From the NCBI GenBank assembly GCA_034620365.1, contig JAQGEQ010000137.1:186001-250000 (forward strand): a stretch of DNA of 64,000 nt, given 5' to 3'. The notes below the pieces were generated by a model. The model was not told where the DNA came from and did no database searches. It saw only the letters and a program-made list of their open reading frames with translations. Source of the stretch: Pegea sp. RAD2-039. Lineage: Eukaryota; Chordata; Thaliacea; Salpida; Salpidae. A program made the position numbers and the translations under genes. Shown piece by piece: positions 1 through 11,989 of the stretch; the stretch's first letter is position 1; every line of letters starts with the position of its first letter.

Positions 1-1194
1 ATCTGCGACAAAATGTTGTCGAGGCAATTTGGGCACAATAATTATAATCATTTAAAGAAGATTTTATTTTTAAAAGACGAATCTATTAAAACATTTAGAA
101 AAGTTTATAATTTTATTTTTAGTTATCTCGTATATTTACTTTTTTTATTTAATTTGTTTTTTGATTATTTTTATTCTTGGGTAAAGCAAGTTTATTTAAA
201 TTCAGACTTGACTTGACTTAAAATATTGGTGATTAATTTTTTGAAGAAATGTACAATATTATTTGTATGTTCATCTTTATTTAAATTTCTATCGATTTAA
301 ATTTATTCCATTATATATCAAACTTGTATTTATAAAATATTTACGAAAATACGTTCGAAAAATATTTACTAAAATTTGCTAAAATGAAAGTATTTAAGAA
401 ACCAAGCTAACTAAACAATATTTCAATTAATCAAAAAAGGCTTTTAAAAGTAGTAAAGTTGATTCATCGATTTGACTTTGACTCATATTCAGTAATAAAC
501 ACAAATTTTGAGAAAAAAAAAAACAATAAATAAAGAGACGTTTATAAATTTTGATTTTTAGATCATATTAAATGTAAAAATCTACACTATTACTACTAAC
601 CAAGACTTGCTTTACAAATAAATAATTATATAAATATTCATATATATTTATTTGAAGGATAATTTATCCTCAATTAAACAAAATAATAAAATTAAACGAA
701 AATGGATTTCATAAATAAGTTTACTCCACAATAATGCTAATTTACAAATTTGTTTTGCATTTAGAAAAAAAGAACAGTATCCATTCTCAAAATAAAAATC
801 TTGCAGAAGATTCTATATATGAGATGATCTAGTTCTTAAATCATTAAAAAACAGTGATATCTTCATCCCAGTTATATTCATAATTGCTTTCATAATCATC
901 AGTAGTAAATTCAGAGTCATAATCAGTATCATCTTCGGTGTCATCTTCAGTGTCAACATTATTACTGCAACTTTCATTTTGATCTTTATCTAAAAATGAC
1001 ACATTTTTGATCGTAATATTATCATCATATAATCAATCGTAAATGTTAGTTGTTTTCTCTTTATGTTTTAAAGTCGTTTTATTTTCTTTATGCTTATAAG
1101 TAAATTGAAAATTCATTCGAAATACCAACAATTGTTTTAAAGCTTATATCGACTTTTTTATAAACTTAAGCAGGACGAAAAATTCCAGGGCATC
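1..1194. other. AT-rich flank, no supported gene
   Basis: Mostly A/T runs with frequent stops in all frames. A 67-residue plus-strand ORF at 13-216 is rich in Phe, Leu and Tyr, as expected by chance in such DNA, and resembles no family I know. It could be the tail of a gene lying to the left, but nothing shows this. The only other item is the acidic minus-strand ORF at 844-1143, listed separately. Confidence 0.6.
844..1143 (-). pseudogene. Acidic ORF with internal stop, unrecognised
   Basis: Read on the minus strand, one frame stays open from 1143 to a TAA at 844-846 except for a single TGA at 1033-1035. The first part contains a Met followed by a Lys/His/Thr-rich stretch. The part after the stop is strongly acidic, with repeated EDDT units, and ends in a Trp-Asp-Glu-rich tail. 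I see no splice sites that would remove the TGA. The ORF lies directly against the 5' end of the retrotransposon, so it may be a gene remnant disrupted by the insertion, or a chance ORF. I recognise no family. Confidence 0.2.
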
Positions 1195-1204
1195 AGAGTA
1201 GCAC

Positions 1205-1366
1205 ATGATGTGTGAGGGTGATCGCGTAGAAAATAAGCGTCTTCTAAAAGAGGCGTACAGCCGAAATCAGAAAGAGCAACAAACTGATTTCAAATACAAA
1301 GTTCGAGGTCCACCATGGGCTTTAAAGATTGTGAAGGTCTTTTCAAAAAACGGAAGTGCAAAATAA
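1205..1366 (+). pseudogene. LINE ORF1, C-terminal remnant
   Basis: An open frame running from ATG ATG at 1205 to TAA at 1364-1366 ends in a basic segment with the motif YKVRGPPWALKIVKV. I recognise this as the kind of C-terminus seen in ORF1 proteins of CR1/L2-like elements. A stop lies just upstream of 1205, consistent with 5' truncation or decay. It overlaps the first 52 bases of the endonuclease ORF in another frame, so ORF2 would start within ORF1 as in other elements with overlapping ORFs. Confidence 0.5.
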
Positions 1367-2799
1367 CCACTGGACCCACATCACCCTTATTCAACCTCTC
1401 TTTGCACAAAATTATTAATACTATGCTTCCAGCCCAAGATAACAGTACACAGAAGACTACCACCAAATCTTACAAGTGTCAAAAAGACAATTTTTCTTTT
1501 ATATTAGGTATGTTTTTCAACGCACGGTCAATTGTCAACAAAATTTTCGAATTGAAAGCTCTTTTGCTTTCTCAAGATTTTACATTTGTTTTCATTACCG
1601 AAACTTGGTTGAAACCCTTTTATCCTGACTCCTTTCTGGATGACAGTGATCTTTTTCGTGCTTTGCGCTGTGATAGACTGTTTGATAGAGGCGGCGGTGT
1701 TTGTGTAATCTATAAAACATCACTGGCACCCATGATTTCAAGAATTAAGATAAATACCATTGATTGCCCAGGATTTGAGATTATTACTTTCAATTTTCAT
1801 TACTCAAAGTCTAAGTTTTCCCGCTTTATATGTACCTACCTACCACCGTCTAAAGTTAACGATGAGGTTACTATTAAGGCCTTATTGAAGGTTCTGAAAA
1901 GCCTTGTTTGTCCTGAGATGTATATTCTCGGGGATTTTAATTTTAGTAGAATTGATTGGAATAACCCAAATTTAGCATTCAATGGAAAATTGTTTAATTT
2001 GAATGGAGACAAAACTAATTTAGCCAATATGAGTCATGTCTTTGTAAATTTCCTTGATGCCAATAATCTATCTCAGATGGTTACTTTTCCAACCCAAGTT
2101 AGTGGTAATACTTTGGATCTTCTCATCACATCAAAACCTGATAACGTTATCTACGTTGATCAAAATGAACCTTTTGCTCTGACATGCGATCACAACATGA
2201 TTGAATTCAAGCTCCAACAAACTTTTTCTACGAACGTTAAAACTCCAAGCATACGGAACTTTTATCGTGGAAATTATAACAGTATAAACAAGTTTTTATC
2301 AGGTGTTGACTGCATTTCTGTTTTCAACTCTACCGAAGACATCAATGATATCTACTCGAGGTTTACTAACATTGTTAATGAGTCAATTAAAAAGTTCATA
2401 CCTTTATATAGAGTCAACAAAAAACCACACTTGCCAAGATATTTAAGGAATTTACAGCATTTGAAAAACCTCTTATACAAACAAACTAAAGCAGATCCTT
2501 CCATCAAACCTCTATACAAAGATCTTTGTCTAGTCTACAAGAAATCAGTTTATAGCCTCTATTTAGGAAAAGAAAGTGCAATCTTATCTTCACCTAGCAA
2601 GAAAACGTTTTTTGGCTTCATTAATCACAAGCTTAAGGCGAGATCTCATCTACCTCCCTTGCTTGATAACGCCAATCAGCTGGTGATGGAACCAAAGAAT
2701 AAAGCTGAATTGCTACACAAACAATTTGAAAAGGTTTTTATAACCGATGATGGCAATACTCCTACTCCAATATCCTTTCAAATATCTCTGAGATGGTAG
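1315..2799 (+). pseudogene. LINE ORF2 first part: APE-type endonuclease
   Basis: A 494-residue ORF begins at an ATG in a good context (ccaccATGg). It shows the endonuclease landmarks in order: NARSIVNK near residues 69-76, the catalytic Glu in ITETWL, then GGGVCVIYK, ILGDFNFS with the catalytic Asp/Asn, TLDLLIT, and CDHNMIEF supplying the terminal catalytic His. After the domain comes a Lys-rich linker. The frame ends at TAG 2797-2799, but the sequence just before it reads more naturally in the next frame as part of the reverse-transcriptase ORF. A one-base frame change therefore separates the two halves of what should be a single ORF2. The enzyme would nick target DNA to prime reverse transcription. 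Confidence 0.85.
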
Positions 2800-4352
2800 A
2801 TCTAGACATAACAGTTGATATAGTATCTAAGGCTATTTCTTCTCTAAAATCAACAGTTTCCAACACCCCAGATCAAATCCCAGCTTTGTTTTTAAGAAAA
2901 AGTACTTCTTCTTTAGCGCTACCCTTATCGCTACTCTTTAACATGACTCTTAAGCGGGGAAGACTTCCACAAATTTGGAAGAATGCTATTATTACTCCAA
3001 TTTATAAGAAGGGTCCCAGAAACACTGCACTTAACTACAGACCAGTTTCGCTGACTTCGGTTATCTGCAGAACTCAAGAACATATCATTCACAACCATAT
3101 AACTAGCCATTTGACGGAGCACCATCTAATATCTGATGCCCAGCATGGCTTTGTTAAGCAAAGATCTTCTTTGACTCAACATCTCACTTTTTTCAATGAG
3201 CTTACAGCTCATTACGAAAGTAATACTCCATGTGACATCATATACCTTGATTTTGCTAAAGCGTTTGATTCTGTTCCACACAACAAGCTCATTACTGTAT
3301 TGAAAAACATAAAAATCAGCAACTCTATCTTAAAATGGATTGAAGATTTCTTATCAGGTAGAACCCAACGAACCCGTGTAGAAAGATCTTTATCTACTCC
3401 TAGTAAAGTCACCAGCGGCGTTCCTCAGGGTTCCGTTCTGGGTCCACTTCTCTTTTTGATTTTCATTGAAGACCTCATCAGAAGACTAATAACAGTAGAC
3501 AATGTCAGTGTGTTTGTGTATGCAGATGACATCAAGCTATTATCTGGTTCTCACTCAAAACTCCAAACTGCACTAAACATTGTAGAAAACTGGTCTGCGA
3601 ATTGGCAACTTAAAATCCAGCCAACAAAGTCTGAAGTTATAATATTCTCCCGTAAGCCAGCTGCCAACTTCAGCAACCAATACTACATCAATGGATCTAT
3701 TCTTGAACGAGTATCCTCAGTCATAGATCTCGGCATTACTCTGACATCTGACTTCAAATGGCACAGTTATGTTTCCAGAATCTTGGGAAAATCTATCAAG
3801 CTTGTCCACCTCATCATAAAGACTTTTAATTCTAAAGATCCATGGTTTTTCGTCAACCTTTTCAAACTGTACATACGCCCTATTCTTGAATACAATATCA
3901 GTGCATGGATGCCATATCAAGTTGGTGATATCAGAAAAATCGAATCTGTTCAGGCAACATTTACGAGATTGGTTTGCAGGAAACTTAATATCAAATACGA
4001 GAGTTATAAGCATCGTCTCAGCTTCTTCAATCTAGATACTTTGGAAATCCGAAGAATTAAATACGACCTTATTCTGATTCTTAAAATTATTCACAACCTA
4101 ATTGATCTTCAGTTTGATGACTTTTTCTCCATTAGTCCCTCCCTCAAGTTATATCAACTTAGAAGACATAAATTACATCTTAATAAGCCCACTCCACCAG
4201 CTACGTTAACCAGATTAAGTTTTTTCTCATACCGCACAATCAGTACATGGAACAATCTGCCATCAGAGATTGTCATGTCAAAATCACTTGTGTTGTTGAA
4301 AAAAAAGCTGAATTGTTATAACATCGCCAACATTGCCATTTCTAAATTGTGA
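2793..4352 (+). pseudogene. LINE ORF2 second part: reverse transcriptase
   Basis: A 519-residue ORF holds the core polymerase motifs: the YRPVSLTSV block, motif A in LDFAKAFDSV, motif B in SGVPQGSVLGPLLF, and motif C YADDIKLL with both catalytic Asp residues. It continues with the LGITLTSDFKW and thumb-like regions, and a C-terminal tail typical of non-LTR elements. Homology in this frame extends upstream of its Met to about 2765, so the true ORF2 was continuous before a single-base indel in about 2750-2792. The catalytic residues are intact, which suggests a fairly young copy. Confidence 0.9.
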
Positions 4353-4513
4353 ATTTTTCTCTTTTACAATACTATGATTCTGTGCAATTCTTCATTGTCA
4401 TATGCTTTTTCGTTTACACGTCAAATAGATCTAATTTGTGAGAATGTGTGTCAGCGAGAGGTGCTCTTTTTAGGCACCCTCCTTCACATTTATTGTAATA
4501 AATAAATAAATAA

Positions 4514-5267
4514 CTTTTTAAATTGTATTAAAATGTTTGATTCCCTTAAAGTTTTGCTTTTTGGATTTTTTTAAATCTTCTAAAGTTGCTAAATTTAAAA
4601 TAATATTTACTTCAGTAATATAATATATAAAATTACTACTAATCTCATCTTTAATAAAATCTTTAATGTTCAGTAATCTCCAAGATACTTATAAGGATCA
4701 AATACAGATGAAAAACAAACAATTATGAACAATATATTAATATAAATGTCTGATGATTAATAAACGTCAGATGAAATGTTCTAATATTCATTTATTAAAC
4801 TAATAATCTTTAATAGGTTATTAAGTATTTGGTGGTTATAAACTTCCTGCTAATAAGAAGCCTGTCTTAAATTTGATAAGATTTAACCAAAAATTTAAAC
4901 AAAATTCTCAAAATATGTTGGATTATAAAGTTGAGATATAAGCAACTTTGAAATTATTCTATTTCTTACCAAAATATTTGATTAAATACAAAGTTTTATT
5001 TAATTCGAAGTAAAAATGTTCATTTATATAAAGAAAAGTTGTGAAATTTTTTCAATGTTGGTCACTGAACTTATCTAAATTTCTTTAAAAAATCTTTACT
5101 CACTTGTAAAAGAAGCCCTTTTAATCATTAATATTTAATCTAAACACTAATTATTAACAGAAGCAAAAAAATAGAGATTTTATTGTTCATAAAAATATTA
5201 GAAAATTGTTTTAAACATAATATGAAGAAAGAAAAAAACTTTTTGATTAATTTGAAATGAAAATAAA
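4514..5267. other. AT-rich intergenic, nothing seen
   Basis: Lies between the 3' end of the LINE and the 3' end of the GKUP-like gene. Low-complexity A/T sequence without an ORF or recognisable repeat. Confidence 0.6.
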
Positions 5268-5273
5268 TTTATT
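5268..5273 (-). terminator. Poly(A) signal of GKUP-like gene
   Basis: AATAAA on the minus strand, 56 bases beyond the TAG stop at 5329. Confidence 0.6.
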
Positions 5274-5328
5274 AGAAATAGAAGATTAGTAGTAATTAGA
5301 AAATGAAATTCTTTGAAACGTTAATATT

Positions 5329-8300
5329 CTAATTGACTTGATTTCTACGGGCGACTAGATCAACCACAACAAAACCTAATGACTGTAAAGCTCTCTTTAA
5401 TTCACACTGAAAAGAAAAAAACAGTTTAGAAGACGAAGTGATTTTGAAAAATGTAGAAATTAAACATCTCGCTAAACATGAAGAAATGTTTTTATCATTT
5501 CTCACAGACGTTGATCTGTGAGTCTTAAAAGATGTTCACAGTAAGAGTTGTTAGCAAGACAAGTTATCATTGGTTTAGAGCTGTTGGTGAAGGATCTCTT
5601 TATGATTTATTAGATTATGTGATTGTGATTCAATCTAAGGTTACTTGTTTACAAATGGAAATTTGTTCACGTTGACATAATTATAAATTAATGACAGTTA
5701 CTGAGATGGAAAGATGTTTATGTTAACAACTCACAAGTTTGGTTGGTTCATAACATAATCCAACAATAGCTCCTCCACTACCAGGGAACTTAGATGAGGA
5801 TGAGAACCGTCGAGCAACTTCCACTGCTTCTAGCATCTTTTCACCGATACATTCATCTGTGTAAATTTTTCTTCTTAAATCAAAATTCTTATTCATCAAA
5901 TTACTCAGTTCAATCCAATCTTTATCGAGAATTGCTTTCCTGTAAAAGTTGAAAGTTTTCATGAATTGATAACTTCAAGTTTACTAACTTCGCAAGATCA
6001 GTGTAATCTGCAAACGTCTTCATCGCTTCAACTACAGTGTCTTCTCCCATCTCGAAACGCTTGCGTACATCACTATGAATCCGACCTACAAGACACAAGT
6101 TTCATCATTTCGAATGAAAATCCTTCCTTAAATATTAAATTAAATAATCGTGGAAACCTGAATCACTTGGATTGGATAAGTAAGCTAACCAAAGAGGAGG
6201 CAGTAGATGTACAGGGAGATGTTCATACAAACCATGATGTTTTGATAGCATCATATCTTTGTTAAAATCCATATAAACTAGTCCTTCGTAAACCTAAGTT
6301 GATAATAACTAACTTCAAACTGAAATTTATTCAATAAATCACCTGAACAACTCTATCTTGAAGTCCAGCATTTATATAAAGTTCGTTGGTTTCTACATTC
6401 AGAATAAAACTTGCTCTTAAAGCTTTTGGCATATCCTGAATGACAACAAGTTGGCAAGCTGCTAGATAAACAAATGGAACTTACTGTTTCAGATAAGTTG
6501 TAGAATTTCATGAGACAACCAACAGTTGCTGTCACAATCGCACTACTCCCAGCTAATCCTACTTGACGAGGAATGTTAGTATCATAGAGTAAAGTGAAAT
6601 TACGACGATGTAACGCGATTCTGTTGAACAATTCAATGATTTCCTCGCTAATCAGGAAGTAATTAAAACCCTTTTTTAGCGCAATATTCATAAAATCCTT
6701 TACAGGTTGCTTGAAGAAGTCTCAGACCTCCAAGGTATCCTTCTTTTCTACTGATTCCATGAAGATCTTGTAAACTTCCGAATGTAGTTGGATCATTTAA
6801 AGGATGAGGACACAAAACCTGATTTTATGGATGTTTAATGATATCTAGGATCTTTTTTTCTCACCAATTCTTGAGATTCTTTGATAGAAACTTCAGCCCA
6901 AAAATTCTCAATCGAAAGAGAAATAGTTTTCCCAAAAAATCCGTCACTTGGATTTCCCATCAGTCCAACTCTACTCGAAAAGTCGATGTAAGAAACCAAC
7001 TAAAATGGCTTCCAACCAACCTGGCGTACGCTCGATGTGTATAAACTTCATCTACAGACTGATTTTCTTGTTTATCACGAAAATAATCCAACCATCGAAG
7101 GTAATCCGACAAATTCTTTGAAAAATTTATTAATTAGTTTCAATTTAAATATTTAGAATATTTGAAAATTTTGTGAACTGAAGCAAGATGACTTACAACT
7201 TGACCAATCAGCTGGAACCTTGTTGGAAGCTTCATTCCATATACAATAGAGTTTCTCTCACTAATCAACCAATCCTAAACAAGATATAAAGTTGAAGAAG
7301 TCATTAACTGAAGATAACGAACCATATATCTTCCAAATGTTCTTTCTTCCAGTTTAGAATGATCATTTAAATATTCATGAACAGTTTTCAAAGTTTCTTT
7401 TTTAAAACAATAGAAAACAACACTAGCAAGTCTGGAAGTAGTTTCACCTGCTTCTGGTTTTTCTATAAAACGAGTTATTCTGAAAATAAAAAAAACTGAT
7501 CATATATATTTGAGTGTTTCTGTTAGAGAAGTTGTTCAGAAAAACTACAATTCAATCGAAATGAAAAATCACAAACAAGTTGGTTTCATGGTCTACTTCC
7601 ACTATTCCACGTGTTTTGGCATTTTCAAAGTTTTCCATTTCGTAATAAATAGCCAAATTTCCATTCTAATTAATAGTTACATGAAGTTATAAGATCACAG
7701 AGAAGTTATTATCAAAAGTAAGTTTGAAAAACTAAATTCACTAAAATATCAAACTTCTAAGAACACCAAAACTTGGAATAAATCATACCTTGTGCTGAAA
7801 ATAACGAATAACTTGTAAAATATCAAAATTTTGATCTTCAAATAACATATCACCAGCAACCTAACAGACAAGTTACTTTTCATAAAACATCAAATATTAA
7901 ACTTTCAACTTACCACCATAATATCTTCATTAATATTTTTATGTCTAAGAGCTAATTCAAAATCAGCTACAGCGCCTAGCCGAGTAGAATGTGTTGTTGT
8001 TCCATCATTAATAATATTTTCTACTGGAAAGTCATTAGCGGTAGCCCATCTTTCAAAATGTTTGTATCTGATGCAGAAATGTTTTTATTTCAATAATTAG
8101 AAGGTTTTGTCAATCAAATCTACTTTTTACAGATTTATTGATTTTAAAATGTTTCTTACTTATCAGCGTTTGTCACAAGAAAGACTTCGCTAAACAAATG
8201 CCTCCTGTAAAAAAGCAATATTCTGACAAAATATTTCAACTTTTCTATTGATTCTTACAACTTCAAAACACTCCACCAATAATCCAGAATTCTTTTATTT

Positions 8301-8525
8301 CCTAATCCAGGTAAAAGTGCTTTTGGAATACCAATCAGCTTTTGATGTGCGACATCTTCACTTTTCTATCAAAAAAATATCTAAATATCATTTAATGTTT
8401 AAGATTAGCGGTTTTTTTCAGACTTGTGCTTATCAGTGATTCACTTAAATATTTACTAAGGTGACCTTAATATCGTTTTCTAGTTGGGTTCCTCTACCAG
8501 CTACAAGTATAATGCACAACATCAT
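5329..8525 (-). CDS. GKUP: Bifunctional glucuronokinase / UDP-sugar pyrophosphorylase (GKUP-like)
   Basis: Seventeen exons, in transcript order: 8525-8457, 8365-8259, 8204-8160, 8067-7914, 7860-7789, 7665-7577, 7479-7323, 7274-7197, 7115-7021, 6970-6865, 6818-6670, 6620-6485, 6435-6343, 6293-6158, 6085-5989, 5939-5735, 5406-5329. All phases close to 621 residues. Residues 1 to about 255 are a nucleotidyltransferase starting with LVAGRGTQL (a variant of the GxGTRL nucleotide loop). Residues from about 300 form a GHMP kinase with the ATP loop PRQVGLAGSSAI at 391-402 and the third motif FPGSGGAIVGL from about 579. Proteins of this architecture are named glucuronokinase with putative uridyl pyrophosphorylase in zebrafish. 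The kinase half should phosphorylate D-glucuronate at C1 and the N-terminal half should make the UDP-sugar; this is inferred from family. The start is the first Met after an in-frame stop. Most introns are 46-97 nt and several are exactly 49; the last is 328 nt. Confidence 0.9.
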
Positions 8526-9845
8526 CAATACTTTCTTCAATTACTTTATTTATATCAAAATTGAATTTTAATTAAAATAAAAAGTTTCAAAATGATGAAT
8601 AAAAACTTTAAATAAAACAAAAAAATTTTATATTAGTAATAATTATTTATTATTATCATTATTAAATTATTAAAAAGCAACTGTGCTTTGAGTAAATAAT
8701 CAAAAAAATTACAATTATTTGATGAATAACTGCAGATAACCAACTATAATAACCAATTATTAATATATAAGGAAAGTAATAAGCAAATGTTTTAAAGTAG
8801 AATGAAAAGTTACTTCAATTATTTTGTATTATGTGATTAGTTTAAATTCAATAATTAGATAAAATTATTAGTTTAAATTCAATTAATTGATCATGACTTG
8901 TTTTAAAATAAATCTAGTTTTTGTTTTTTTAGGTAATTTGAATCTTAAGAAAAATGATATAGAATTGAAATATTATATTTCCTGAGCAGTTTCAAAATTT
9001 ATTTCCAGTTTTTCTTTATCGTTGAAAGATTATAAAAATTACAAAATAGAAAATTCTAAGTAAATATCAATGATGTAAAAAGTTTATTAAAAATTTGTTA
9101 AAGTACAAAATAATAAGTTATCTTTATAACAAGAAACTATTCTGCATATTTAGTAAACAATGTGCTTTATCTATCAGTTTGTAAAAATTTAAAATAGATA
9201 ACAAACACAAATTAGGTGATTTCCCTAATAGTTGTTTTGGCCATAATTTTTCTGATTAAAATATAGTGTTTGAAATTTCTATTTAGTTTTATTAATTTAA
9301 TCGAAATAATTAATTAAATAACTAAAATCAAAATTGAATAACTTCAAAGCCAGTATTCTGTGATCTAGTTAAGATATTCAGAAGAACACTCAGGAAAATA
9401 TTTGCTACCAGATAGAAAAATAATTGTTAAATGAGTTGACTTTGAATCATTATCTTATTTCAAACATCACAACTCTTTAAATTAACATTTTTGTGAAACA
9501 AATTACCTGATTATGTTGATTATCTGCATACAAAGATTAGTAATCATGAACGAGTCACAGAAACTCTTTGATTGCAGCAAACTTGTACAACTTCACTATT
9601 AATCACTTGCAGAAATACGTTACAGTAAATACGTTGATTTTAAATCACCAAATCAAAATTAATAAGACAAGGAAGTAATTATCGAGTGATTTCATATAAA
9701 TATCAGCAATTTTGTAAATATTACAACTCATAAGCGGGTTTAGTTGCGCGTTTAAATCTAATGTTGTGACTGACATATATTTGATGAAAGTTTAGTTTCA
9801 AGAACATCTTTTATTTTCACAGTTTCAGGTCACTTACATTTAAAA
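8526..9845. other. AT-rich intergenic between divergent genes
   Basis: Separates the 5' ends of the minus-strand GKUP-like gene and the plus-strand GPCR, so it should hold both promoters. I see no clear TATA or initiator context. It contains no ORF or repeat I can support. Confidence 0.55.
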
Positions 9846-11811
9846 ATGTTGATAAAATCTCTAATCTTCATTCTATGTTACTTTTCTGTTTGTGAAGGAT
9901 TGAATAACTCGGGTAAGTTTTATTTATAAATAAAAGTATTTCAGGTTAAACTATTCTTTTATTTATTGTAGTTTTTAAAAACTTTGTCTAATTTTTGAGC
10001 TTTTCAAACTCTATTTGAAAATAGAATTGTTTTAAAATAGATCTCTGTCAACAAGTTGAGGAAGAATTCAGTGAAAAAGTCTTTCGTCGTTCTTATTATC
10101 TCACAAATTATTTAGAAATGTTAAAAAAACTCGATTGTCGCTATTTCCAGAAAGAGTGTCAACTTCGAACTTATTCTTACACAAAATACGCCGAACTGAT
10201 TTATGATCAGATTTGTAACAGAGATCTTCTTATTAAGAAGTGTTTTCAAAGAGTTAAAGAATCAGTAGAATCCAACAAATCCAGTTGGGACTTGTTACTT
10301 CCAGATCTCGTCAACTTGTCTCAAACTCATCTTAAAGACCCTTGTGTCCAAGTTGCTTTGTATGATGATATCATTATTCAAAGAGGATATAGTTTTGGTG
10401 AGTTTGAAGAAATGAAGGATTTATTTTTACCTTTTTGTGGAGGAATTTGGTGTGGTGTTGATAGATACCATCGAGAACGTCTTTCCCCTGTTTTCTGCGC
10501 CAGTGACAGGTATAAGTAGAATAATTTAATTAACTATCAACAAATCTGATAAACTAAATTGGAATTTTCATTTTTTGTGCAACTCTAAATATCAAATTAG
10601 ATTTGAATAATGTTTTATTTACTTTTTTGTGGATCTATATTTCAATTTATGATTTAATCATCTATTTAAAGTGCTTTTAAGTTATTCATAATTTAGTGTT
10701 TTTAGATTATAAAGTTTTATTTGAAATTATTTTGTAATTATATGAATAATAGAATAATTATTATACAATTTTCAGTTGCTCAACAAGTTACACTATCATG
10801 AATGTGTTTTATGGAATAAGTATATTTGCAATATCTCTACCTAACTTGCTTGTGATTGTTGTGATATTAACATCTACAAAACTCAGAACTATGCAGAATA
10901 TCTACAGAACAAATTTAGCTTTCATGGATTTTCTATCAGGAACTATTATATTTTCAACTGCAATTTGGATATCGTTAAAATATGTTTTTGCAAATCTTCA
11001 GTTTGATGATCTTAATGACGATCTTGCCAAAAACTTCTTTATCAACAATTTTACAAATATTTCAGTTAGTACACTAATCAGCAGGGGCCCGAAATTTCCT
11101 TTTAAACAGGACTTTATGGTTTTCTCAGGATTCATACTCATATTTTGTCTAGTTAATTCCATTTATACATTATTAATGGCAAGTGTTGATCGTCTTGTTG
11201 CTGTTTGTAAACCTTTGAAGTATCACATTTGGTTCAATGTAAAAGTTTCTACTTGTTTGTGTGCATTAGTTTGGATTTGTTCAACTTTGATCTCAGCATA
11301 CCCTATTCTAAGTGATGAAGTAGAATACGAAGTCTTGTACGGCAGTTTTATAGGTTTTTTTGCTCGAAATGCACTTTTAATACCTTTTTTAATGTTGGCT
11401 TTACCTTTTTGTCTTTTATGGATATCAAATATTGCGACATTGGTAAAAATCAAACAACATCAAAAAAAGATGAAAAAGTTAACTCCGAAAAATAGAAGAT
11501 CGGTTGAAACAAAAGCTGCAAAAACTTTAATGATAATGACAGCAACATTTACGTTTTCTTTGATGCCCCTTTCGATTTTTAGTCTTGTGGTGTATTCATC
11601 AAGCAGTTTAGATAGATTTGATAAAGAAAACTTTGATATAAAAGCTGGAAAAAATGCTATAATTATAAGTTACTGTTGCAGTATAATATTTTCATACAAC
11701 AGCTTTTGGAATTTTTTTATTTATCAATTCCGTGACAAGTTGTTTCGGAAACGCGTTAAGGAAGTGTTTCATGGCCTCAGTAGTAGCTTGAGTACTTATG
11801 ATAACAATTAA
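9846..11811 (+). CDS. Rhodopsin-class GPCR with Cys-rich extracellular domain
   Basis: Three exons, 9846-9912, 10041-10509 and 10776-11811, give 523 residues with phases closing. Residues 1 to about 19 are a hydrophobic signal peptide. Residues 20 to about 186 form an extracellular region with about nine Cys and a conserved-looking GGIWCGV segment. Seven membrane segments follow. TM1 holds the conserved Asn (LPNLLVIV), TM2 holds LAFMD, TM4 the Trp, and TM5 the Pro. The TM3 end reads DRL at 317-319 instead of DRY. TM6 lacks CWxP (FSLMP). TM7 has NSFWN where NPxxY is expected. The TM2-TM3 loop is unusually long with N-glycosylation sequons. Ligand and subfamily are unknown. The ectodomain resembles no domain I can name. 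Confidence 0.8.
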
Positions 11812-11989
11812 GAACCATACTCTTTACTTACTCAGTGGCAATTAGAAGACGACAAAAATATTACTAATCAGATTTATAGTTTTAGTTTTATAGTGTTTTG
11901 ATTAAAATCTACAAATTGATTATTTTTGCAATAAAAGTTGTTTGTTGGTAAATTGTTTGGCTTTTAAAGCTTGTGTCTAAATTGAGAAA

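Larger units (their letters stand above)
1195..4513 (+). mobile_element. 5'-truncated CR1/L2-like non-LTR retrotransposon
   Basis: The element holds the C-terminal end of an ORF1 (1205-1366), an APE-type endonuclease (1315-2799) and a reverse transcriptase (2793-4352). A short 3' UTR follows, containing an imperfect GC-rich hairpin near 4459-4482 and ending in TAAA-type repeats (about 4493-4513). This gene order and short-repeat tail are typical of the CR1/L2/Jockey group of LINEs. The 5' end is truncated inside ORF1; the exact boundary near 1195 is uncertain. I could not identify a convincing target-site duplication. A shift of frame between endonuclease and reverse transcriptase means this copy is probably not autonomous. 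The clade assignment is inferred from motif pattern only. Confidence 0.88.
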
